Assembly (NCBI GenBank): GCA_001970955.1
Contig: MPUH01000447.1
Span: 1-53,857, forward strand
Length of the DNA stretch: 53,857 nt
From: Stentor coeruleus
Taxonomy: Eukaryota > Ciliophora > Heterotrichea > Heterotrichida > Stentoridae
Reading direction: 5' to 3'
Below the pieces are notes generated by a model that was not told the origin of the DNA, searched no databases, and saw only the letters and a list, made by a program, of their open reading frames with translations. A program made the translations under genes and the position numbers. How positions within the stretch are numbered: the stretch's first letter is position 1; the number at the start of each line of letters is the position of its first letter. Shown here one piece after another: positions 36,853 through 48,800 of this stretch.

Positions 36853-39800
36853 TTACTTTTTAGCTGCGTCACCTAAGCCTTCAACATCCATAATTAATGC
36901 TACTCCTGCTAACACCCACTTAGGAGCGGGGTAACGAGGAGTACGGAGTTGAGACGTAAATACATAAGTATTTCCTCTATTTTCAGTCTTGTAAACCGGA
37001 CATAAGTATATATTTTTATCTTCTTTAATCTCAACTTGAACAATAGCAGCTTTACAATTAACTACAGGCATAGGACAAAACATTTCTTTTGGCCTGCTTT
37101 CTTCAAGTTGATTATTCGTAACATCCCATCTAGCACCATCTAAAAACAGTCCAGTAACCAAAGTTCCTTCACGAGGGGCATCTTCAGTTTCATTTTCATA
37201 TCTTTTAGTAATATCAGTCTGAATATACAATCTATTCAACTCAGACTGAGTTCTCTGTGCATGATATTGTTTAACTGCAGTCAAAAAAGATTGTGGGTTA
37301 AACAATCTAGCAATATTTGTAATCTTAGGCACAGTAGTCGGTTCATCTTTCCATGTACTTAATTGTTCAACTCTAGCTTGTAAATTAACTAACCAAGACC
37401 CTAGACCTCTACAAGAAGGATAAGCTAATTCAGTCCATGTAACAGGTACACGTTCTAATACTAAACTATCAATAGTATTCTCCATTTTTTCAGTTGGAGT
37501 CAATTCACCATTAAGGGCAAGATTAATCTCTTGTAAACTTCTTAAAATCTCTTGAGTCAAAACATTCATATATTCACATTCTTGTAAAAACACATTAATA
37601 AAACACATTTTCTCTTCACCTTCAGGGACTTTTGTTTTAATATCTTCCAAATCAAATTTCATGTTTTCAAGATTTAAGTCATCTAGTATATGTGTGACGA
37701 TTTCTTGAGCAATTTCATTTTTGGTCCTAATAACCCCTTCTTCAGCTGCAGCATCATCTTTAGGAGCGAGTTCTAATAAAGTACTAAACATAAAATTCCC
37801 TTGTGCTGTTCTAAAACCAATTTCAGCATTTGAATGCATACCAAAAGCTAGAGGGGTTTCTGATGGGAATTTTTCATCGATATATTCAACATATTTCAAA
37901 TACTCAGTAGGTGCTGGTGATTTAAACGAGGCTGCTTTTCCATCACAGAATGGGAACATTTCAGTTTCATCTAAAAGTGGATTGTCCATAAGATTGTTAA
38001 GATAAGCTTTACATAGTTTTCTATCCCAATCATCAACAATATGTCCTCCATACATGATTTCTCCAAATATATATCTAAGATCTTCCCATGGGATTTTAGT
38101 ACTTCCTGATGCACTTTCTAGATAATTGAAAAGAACTAAAGAAGAATCTCGAAGGTCACCCATACTGAATGGATATCTCATATTCCAACCTTTAGGACCG
38201 AATTTACGTCTTTCAACAACTGTGGCGTGGAAGTAGCAGAGACCGAAAAGAATTGACTTGACTCTTGGGTCTTTTTCATTAAACTCATCCTTAGGGAACT
38301 GGGCAAAAGCTCGTTTTAGATTAGCTTTCATACCTTGTGGAGGTTCATTTGTCAGTTTGATTGACCTGTCTAATATGCCAATAGGGATATCTGTTGATGG
38401 CTCTGCACTTAAAAACAATCGAAAATCTATATTCGACCCTTCAGAAGCAAAGAAATCTAGTTTCTTCTCAAGTTGTAACAGCCATTTTGGCATTAAATGG
38501 ATGTTTTGTAATATAACCCAATGGCCTTCTTTATGTCCTGCTTCCAAACATTTCATAGCCCAATCTTCAGTTCCTTGACCCATAGCCACATTCCAATAAT
38601 TCTTCCCTTCTTCTAGTTTATTTGTAGTCCTTTTTGTCTTCCCGATTTTTTCTACATCAGCAACAGGGTCTGTACCAGGACTTAATATAAAGAAAATAGG
38701 TGTTGTATTTGTACAATCTTCAAGAACATTTTCTAATATATCAGCAAAACTACATCCTTGATCAATATCCACATAAGTATCACCTTTAGGTAAAGCATCT
38801 CTTATCCAATCGCTTACTGCTGTTGTTAAACGATCTGGTCTTAAACATCTTAAAACTAAAAGTTTTTGGAATGGGGTACTATCTAAACGTTTCCAGTCAA
38901 GTGGTAATTTAGCTTTTTCTGGGGCTATATCATTAAACCATTCTTTAAATCTTGTTGGTGCATCTTTTTCCATGTTTGTGGCAAAACTTTGGAACTCTTC
39001 GATTTCAATAAGCCTTTGTACTGCTGCCCAAGCGATGTCTGGTAGCCAGTCTAAAGTTGCTGGTTTTTCAGTATTAGGTTTTAATGGGCATTTTAGAAGG
39101 AAATTTACCATTTGTTGATCGTAAGGTGTATCTATAACTGTTTTTTGCATAAGACGCATAGTGATTTGGGTTAAGAAAATCTGTTTATGTTTTTCGAATA
39201 AACCTCTACTTACCCATTGATAAATTGTCATTCGAATATTTTCTCTTAAAGTTACTACACGAGTATCTGTTTCATCAAATTGTGGGGTTTTGTCCATAGC
39301 TTTAAGATAGAATGTCAAAAATGATTCAAGTGAATATTGATACATATGATCAACTACACATAAAGAAATAATTAAAAAGTAAAGTGTTGCTCCTTCAGCT
39401 GCAACACGTCGATAAACTTCACGAAGTTGGTTGATTTGAATTTCTGTTTTTTGGGCATCGATTGTCTTGAGTTTGATTTCTTCAGCAAGTTTTTTAGTTT
39501 GTTCAAGACCTTCAATAAGTTCTGTGTTAGAAAGAATTGTATTCGGATCAGCTGAGGAAAGGTTGTTAAGAAGATCTTCTTCGAGTTTAGCAAGGATGAC
39601 TTTATAGTCGTTTTGCTGTTTGGCTAGTTCTTGTTTTTGTCTTTCAAGTTCTGGTTTTTCGAGGTTCACAACAGTAGCAAGTAGTTGGTCTTCAAGTCCA
39701 CTTTCAGTGACGATGAAATTAATGATTGTGCACTGAGCTGCAATTTCAGGCCTATAATGTGGATTAGATAACTTAGTCTGCAAATACAATTTAAATGAAG

Positions 39801-42800
39801 GACTATACTCGATTTCTTCTGATCCAAGTTTAATGAAAAACGAGTTCCTTCCTTTTTTAATAATAGCTCTAGCAAGCAGAGGTTCCAATATGGCATCAAG
39901 TTCCTGGCCGATATTCTCAATCAAAACCGTTTTTCCAAGCTGAATTGTCCCTTCAAGTCTTTTAATCCACCTTTCCTGTGAAAACTGTATAACTTCTAAT
40001 TCTTCCCCATGCATACCACGAATCCATTTAGAACCTTGTAACTGTGGGTCAATAATCAGCGGCCATCTCGAACAACTAGTAACAATACTAGCATTTTCAG
40101 TACTCATCCTATCAGCAGGTAAGCCGAAATTCTTCCACCTAGCTTCATCAGCATCAGTACATAAGACTCTTAATGGATCTACACCTTGTGTAAAAGCAAT
40201 ATCCCTAGCTGTTATATTTGGAAGCCATATAGTCTGCCAAAGTTTTAATCTTAAATGAGCAGAAAATGGACCAATATAAGACACAAATGCTGATGCTAGT
40301 AATGCATCACCAACAACTGTCATTATGTCCTGTTTAAACTTAGCAACATTATCATTCCATCTTGAGTTTTCGCTACCCAGTCCACCGACTAATCTTTTAG
40401 CCAACTCTAATTTCTTTAAACATTCCTCAGCATCATCTTCAACTTTTTTCTTTTGAGCTTCAGCTTCATTAAGTTCCTTTTCAAGACCTTCTACAGTATC
40501 AGTAGCTTGTTTAACTTTAGCTCTAACTAAAGCAAGTTCTTCTTCTTTCTTTGTCGCTTCAGCTTCAGCACCTTCTTTTTCTCTCATAAGTGGCTCAACT
40601 TTCTTATAAATCCTATTATAATCCACAACATTAACAACCCAAGCACATAAAAACGAAGCCGCTGCGCTTTGATTTTTCATATCTTCTTGATTAAAACCTG
40701 GTTGTGATAAAATCGGTTTTAGTTTTTCAAGTATCCAATCATCGATTTCTTCTTTTTTGTAGTTTTGGATATCTTCAATAAATTTGATAGGATTTGCCAT
40801 CATCTTCAAAGCATTATTCCAAGTAAATGCAGATTTATCAGCTTTTAATAATAAAACAGCTTTAGCAACATCTTGAATTGGTTGTGTTGGTTTACCAAGA
40901 GCTTTCATTTCTTGAATAGATTGTTTAGTTAAGCAATCAACTGCACCTTTAGCTCTATTCATAGCTGGTTCAGCTTCTTCAAGTTTACGATCAGCTTCTT
41001 CTTTAAGTTTATTAGCAGCATCAGTTAACTGTGAAGTAATCGCTTCTTCTTTACCAGCTTCTTCCATCTCTTTATCAGCTTGAGCTTTTGCAACTGTAAC
41101 TTTAGCAATAAGTTTATTAGTATCTTCTTGTTTTTCTTTAACTTCAATAAGTTTAGAATCAAGATCTTTTTTAAGGTTTTCAACTTTACTTTGTGTCTGT
41201 AAAAGAATATCTAAACCTTGTTTTAATCTTTCAATACTTCTTTCTAATCCAGATCTTTTTTGCTTAAGTAATGTTTTAAAGAAATCAATAAGTTCTAAGA
41301 AAGATTTTGGTGTTGTATAATTGTATCTACGTTCTCTTGCTAAAAATACTGCATTAGTTTCATTAACTGATACATGGACATCAGCCATATAATTCGCCAT
41401 AGCCATACGTTTTTCATCACTTTCAATATCAACAACTTTTAAAAACTCATAACCCACATCAATAAGAGCTTCTCTAGGCCAAGCATGAAACCAGTCAACT
41501 AATGTACAACTAATAAGCCCAGGGAATTTACGAGCTCGTTTTCTAAACAAGTCTCCAACAGGTGAGAAACATAAAACAATATGTAAATTTTTACGTGATT
41601 TGTCAATAAAATACTCAAGCATTTGCTCAGGAGAGTCTACAAGAATACCTGCAGCTTTAGCTTCATTACGTAATGTATTGAATATATTTTCAAGTTCATC
41701 TTTATCGAACAAATCTTGAACATATCCTGAACTTAGCATATCATTTATATAAATAAGGAATTTTTCATCTTGAATTTGAGTATCTGTTATCATAAAAACA
41801 CATGGTTGACCTCCTGCTTTGACTCCTGCTTTTTTATACATTTCTTGTATATCAGTTCTGAAGTCATTCATATTGTATTTATCTGAGACTAGAATTTGTA
41901 TGATGTCGTAACCTAGAATAAAACTTGCAAGTCTGTTTAAAGATTGTTTACCTGAACCACCAACTCCAACAAGAAGAGCATTACCACCTGGAGATTCGAT
42001 AATACGAGTAATTCTACAAACATGTTCCATAGCTATATCGAAAAGTACAAGGTTCATTTGAGCATTGGTATCGTTATACTCTCCAAGTCTGTCTTCAAGA
42101 ACTTTTTTAAGCTGAGCCATGTCCTTAATTGGCAAATAAGCTCTATCTGAACCTGAACCACTAACAAATGATGTGTATATATTTGGTGTAACCATAATCT
42201 CAGGGCCAATATCTTCTTCAAATCTTTTTGATGATTTTATCAAATAATCCTTATAGGTTTCAACATCTTTATCTGTTATCAACCTATCAAGATAAGTTCT
42301 ATCACACTCATGTACCCATAATCTAATAATCTTATCAGGGGCTCCTCTATAAAGACCTGGTGAACTTTGCATAACACCTCCAATAACCCTAGAAATATCT
42401 CTTAAGTTAAACTGATAATGGAACTTTCTTGCTGAAGGTGAGAATTCAGGGTTTTCAGTGATATTCTTAAACAAGTCAATTGTAGCATCAATGATTTTAT
42501 CTTTAAGTTTGCTAATAGATTGATCGAAATTCTTCATATGTCCTCCAAGAATGCTTCTGAAAATATGCCCAAGTATATCACGACTAGGTAAAGTGCATGC
42601 AAAAGTTGTAAAATGTCGCTGAAGTCTCATATCCACAGTAAAAGATCCTGATTTAGGGTTCATACAAGCCATAAACTGGATATCCTTAAGGCGTTTTTGT
42701 TCTTCTAAATGGTCTCTATCAAATAACTGAGCATAATTAAGTAACTGGATTATAAGAGCAATAGGTGACTGTGTTCCATATTTGTCTACAAAAGGCATAT

Positions 42801-45800
42801 TAAGATCATCAATAAAGAAAATCAAAAGTTTTTTGCCATTTGGTGGGCCATATTCACGACCCATTTTCTTTTCAACATGTGCTTCAATAAACCTTTGTAA
42901 AGCAAGTGAATCCGTATAGTTATTAAAATTGATAGTATTATATTGTTTTTCTTCTGGGTTTATACCTGAAAGGTAATCTTTTGCTACTGTAGTTTTACCA
43001 GTACCACTAACACCTATAAACATAACAGGTCTATTTCCATCTATACTTAATTCAATAACCGCACGAACTCTAACAATATCAACAGTAGGGACAATGATAT
43101 TAGAAACAGGTTGATCAATCATAGGAATATATTCACCAACTTTTTCAGACCATGGCTGCCAATTAAGTTTCTTAGGGTCATAATAATAATCAAACACAGT
43201 GCCGTTTTCAGGGAATTTCTTAGCTATATGTTTCCACCAAGAGTTAAAAGACCCTTGGATTTTATCATCACCAATCGCTCCACCAATAGCCCAAATACCA
43301 GCATATATGAAAAAAGCTTCATAAACTGTTTTCTTTTCTTCTTCTTTGAAATTTTTAGCAACATCTCTGAAATCTTTACTTAAAATCAAAGAATGTAATA
43401 TTGTGCATAAAGCTTGAACTATAGCTAAATCAACACTTGGGACAATAGGTGTATATTTTCTTATTTCATCAATATTAGTTTCTATAATCTGCTGATAAGC
43501 TAACATAAAATGACTTCTTGCAATATCATCTTCAATAGTCTCAAGCCAAGAGTCCATAAAAGGTTTAGTCCCAACATCAGTTTCATTAATAAACAAAACA
43601 CCAGCACGGGATACAGTAGCAGGTGTTGCATTTTTCAAATGACTAATTTCAAATATTAGTCTCATAGCATCAGTAAGAGGGATTCTTTCATTAGAAACTA
43701 AAGTTAAAACTTTATTATCATCCATAACAGTATTCAAACTTTCTATCCAATCAGGGTCGATATCCCCATCTAAAATAATCCACTTGCTTTTATGTGATGG
43801 TTTGAAATGACCTTGGTTTTTATACATATCTCTCATAATAACAGATAAAACTCCATCTTTCCATTCTTTTGTCTTAGTCAAATACCCGAAAAGTTCATTA
43901 GCAGTTACAGCTTTTGGGTTTATAGTTTCATATGCACATTCGTTTCCACTAACAGCAGCAAGCATTTTCCATACTTGTGTTTTACCACAACCAGGAGGAC
44001 CAATTACAAAAACTGAATGTCTAACTTCCATGATTTCAGATAGTTGGATGCTTTTGTTAACGAAAATTTCTTCAGGTTGAAGTTTAGCTTTTTTCGTCAC
44101 CCTGACAACTTTTTCTTTTAGTTCTGAGTTTACTTTAGGTTCTGGGTCTATACCTGGAAAGAGATCTCTGATTAAAGTTAAGAAAATTGGCTTATCATCA
44201 GTGACAATTTTTGGCAAGTTAAAATCTCTTAAAGCTCTCATTAAAACTGGATCTTCATCCATATCTGGATCTGCTCTTCTTAGCTTACCAGCCATTCTTA
44301 GTACTGATTTCACAGCTCTTAGTCCCCAATCATAATGTTTTTGCTTAGAAAGTAACTCACGAGATAGGTCGTATAAAGTGACGAATTTATGTGAAAGCAA
44401 TCTGGCGTTTTTGAAACCTTCAGACATAAGCATGTTTTCACAAATCAAAATTGTATCAGGGACAACCATAGCGCATGATCTAAACAAAGCTTTGATGTTT
44501 TCAGGAAGTTCAGTACGTCCAGCATAACCAGGATTCATAGTAATAAACATACCAACAGTATGTCTTAAGACAATATTTTCTTCTTCTTCGAATTGGAACT
44601 TTTCTTTTTTAGCTCTTTGAGCATCTAAAATGGTTTTCACTTGAGTTGACACAACAGATAAGACTTCAATTGATATACGATTAAATTCATCAAAACAACC
44701 CCAAGCACCAGTTTGTGCTAGACCAAGGAAAATTCGACCCATAGACTCTTTATTCATTTGTGGGGAGCAATTAAAGACAATAACTGGAAGCCCGATAGCT
44801 CGACCTAAATCTTTAACAGTTTCAGTTTTTCCAGTACCTGCTGGTCCAGCTGGAGCACCACCCATAGTAAGATTTAAAGCTTGAGTAAGGGTTATATAAC
44901 ATCTATCTGTCAATGGGGTAATAACCAACCTACCACAATTACCAACATATTCATAAGTATACTTACTTCTCCAATCACAAATTGCAATCCTACAATCTTT
45001 ATTAGGATCACTATCAGTCATACCTTTCCATTCAAATTTCAACTGACTTTGCCAAGCAAAAGCTGCAGTATCAGACACTTTATTCAAAGCAAATTTATCA
45101 ACAACATCTCTTCCATGAACATCAATTGTAATAATCGTAATGATTTTTGCACGAAGGTCTTTAGTAATTTTAGGGTCAATAACTCTATCAATAAGTCTAT
45201 TAATTCTTTCATTTGAAGTTTTAAAATAGTCTTTCATAGCACTTTCTGAGCCAGCAAAAACTTCTTCAATAGTCCTAGCCACTTCTTCAGTCCACACAAT
45301 CTGTGTCCCAACTAAAGCGATTTGTGCAGGATAATCATCAATCCATACTTCACGTGATTTTTCTCCTTGTATATCCCAAAGTTCAGCTGTTTGTCTAGCA
45401 TTTTCTAATATACACTTAAGTACTTTTCTCATCATTTGTTCTAAATCTCCAAGCCAATTTTCAACAGCACCTTCACAAACAAATTTCCCATTATTAACTT
45501 TTTCAGGGAAAGGTACATATTCAGTTTCAGTTTTAGAATACATGCCAATAGCTGAATTCAATTTACGACCACCAACTTCTTCAAAATGTATAGCTCGCAT
45601 ACCATCAAATAAATCACCTAAATACTCACAAACTTTATGTGGATTGTTACCATTACTAAGAATATCAAGAAGTGCTTGATTTGATACAAAGTAAAATCTG
45701 GGGAATTGTTTTTTCTTTTGAGCTAAATACTCGTTTAATGCGCTTTCACATTGTTCAATTTGCATATGTAGGTTTTCTAATAGTTCTTCACGACCTTCTA

Positions 45801-48800
45801 CGGTTGTAGCTTCAACTACTAGAGGGTTTTCATGTACTTCACCCATAAGTTCTCTAAAATCGTTATCAATTTGCTCAAAAAGCTTGGTTTGATCTGGAAG
45901 CTGACTTCTAATATCTTCAGATGCTAAGAAAATAGTCTCAAGTCTTCTCCAATTTCTTTGAACTTTAATCCAAACACCTAAAACACTTTCTACTGTTTTT
46001 AATGTAGAAAGCCAATGAGTTAAACGATCTCTAAAATATTCAACACTTTTTCCTGCACTTTGCATACTCATAAGTTCCATTGAATGTTGTTCAAGCATTT
46101 CTATAGTTTCATCTAAAGGTAAAATAACAGGGCAATCTTTATGTGATTCAAAAGCTAAAACGGTTTTAGCCCAAGCGTTTTCTATATTTGTAAGTTTCTT
46201 TTCAATAGTCGCTTCTTTTTGTGATTGGCCTACAATTTCTCTAACATCATCTTCGAATTCGTGGAGTTTTAAATGAAGAAGATTTTCTAAGCAAAAAGTT
46301 GGTGATGTATGATTGATTGTTTTTTGGGTTATGTTCATAAGATCTTTCCAATGTCTTGGTTCCATACTTGGACTATGAAGTTCATTAATCAATGGAAGTA
46401 CTGTAGCCATATTTTTAACAGTATCACATAATGTTATATATCCTCTCCAGCCACGGATTTCTTTAGGTAAAGCTTTGACCATTCTTTCTAAGTTTTTATT
46501 CTGTTCAAGTAAATCTTCAGTATCGATTTTATCCCAAAGTGTAGTTTTCCATTCACTATACTGGTTTTGAACTAAACTTATAGCATCCCATAAACATTTC
46601 AATAACTCAAGTTCTTGTTTACATTCTTTTAATGGTCTATATGAACTTTTTTCTAATTCAAACAACTCGTTTAACTCATTATAACGATTAGCTTCAACAT
46701 TTATTTCTAAAACACTTTTATGTAAACGATCCACAGCTTCATAAGCATTGTTTATCACATCATCAGTCAATTCTTCAAAGTTAAAAGGACAGACTTTTAG
46801 GAACTCTTCTCTAAATTTGTCAACTTTTTGATCAAAAGCACTTAGCATTATTTTAATTTTCTTAGTTTCTTCAGTTTGATGAGGAAGGATTATTGCTTTA
46901 ACATTATTAACTTTAAGTTTCAAATCTTCCCATTTTGTCTTAAGATCTTCTATTTTGTTTATAAGGTCACTATCTGTATGAACACCATGTTTTTTCAATA
47001 AGGCAACTTGTTCACGCATTGGACCAAACATATTATCGCAGATTTCTGATATGGTTCTAACATCACGAACACTACTCATTATTTTCATTAAAGTGTCTTG
47101 AGGAATATTATCAGCTTTTTCTAATTCGATACCTTTGCTAACATTTTCAATGAATTTGGTTAAGTTTCTCATTGACCCTGTAACATTTTTTTGTAAGAAG
47201 TCTGTGTAAACATTAATCCAATTAGAGACTCTTTTATTTAAAGCAACTTTAAGAGGCTCAACGTTAATTCTTAACCAAGCGATATCGTTAGGACTTTGTA
47301 CTGAAGCTATTTTAGTTTGAATAGCTTTTAAGTTGGTTATTTTGTCATTAAAAAGTAATAGTTCAGGAATTCTTATACTGACTCCTTGGAAGATTGGGTG
47401 GGATTTGAGTTTTTCATAACGAGCTCGTTCTTCTTCTTCATCAAGAGGATCATCAGATTTTTTTGGAACTTCACCTAGTTTAAGGAACTCTTCAAATACT
47501 TGGTTTAGGTCTTCAGTCCATAAGTATGAGTATTCCATAAATGTTTGTTTGAATTTATTGGTCTCATTTTCAATCCAGTCTAAGTGGTTTTCTATTTTAC
47601 TAAGCCCGTATTTTGCTTCGAACTGGTCTCTGATTTCAACTAGATAATCACCTGGTGCAGTATCGATTCTGCCAAGTAAAGTTGTGATCTTCATAAAATC
47701 AGCTATCCACGAATGAACCAAATCTCTTAACCCAGTTCCCCTAGACTTACTTTCAATCTCTGGTGTAAAAACAACTTTTGTATCTGTAAGCTCAATCCTA
47801 ATATCAAACATCGGCATCATATCAGTCTTTTTAATTACAGCAGGGTCAAGTAACTCAGATAAATGATTTAAACTAAGTACAATAACATCAGCTAAACCCT
47901 TAATAACTTTTTCATTAACAAAATCCTGATAAGTAACCCATTGTATACTTTTCTTAGCCCCTTTAACACATTCTCCAGTTTCTTTCATAAGTTTATTAAT
48001 ATCCCTTCCACCTGTAGTAATTTCAGAAAGCCTATTAACAACAGATGCTTTATGTGCTTGATCAAAATCATCAGGGCTCATAGGTTTACTTTTTCTTTCA
48101 AGTAAAGGTTTATCAGCCCATTTCGCCATAACCTTTTGTATCTGTGCCAAATTTGACTGCATACTTTTAACAGTAGTACTAACATCTTTGACAAAACTCA
48201 TAGCCGAATGTATAAAATCATTAATATTCTTAGATCTCCATTTAAGCTCTTTAAATCCAGGCTCTAATATTTGATCCATTTTTACGATTCTTTCTTCTAA
48301 AAGTGGATACTCAACTGGTAATAAAGTTTGTTTTATTTCATTATACATTCCAACTATCATATCAAGGTTTCCTGTTTGAGTCCTATAAACTTCTTGATCA
48401 GTGAAAATTTTCTGGGCACTTTGAGGAACAGGCATGTTTATAAGTAAAAAATATTTGACTTCTCTTAAAAGTTTAACTAGTACAGGGTCGAAGTTTACTT
48501 TAAGTAACCCTTTAGAGTCTTGGGCAAGTAATGGTTGATTAAGTTTATCTTTACAAGACTTTTCTACTTCAGATTCCCATTCATGGATTTTTTGTGTTTG
48601 ATATTCACTTAAAGATTTCATTAAAGACTTGTAGAGTTTCTGCACATCTTTATATTCTTCACGTTCTAAGACAGTTTGACTTAGATTTGATAGTTTTTCC
48701 ATTGGCTCTTTGATTCTTTCCATTAACCCTCTAGTCCAATTTATCGCTCCTGTAACTGGGGGCATGTTTTTTGATATAGGCGCTCTGGGGTCAAGTTTAT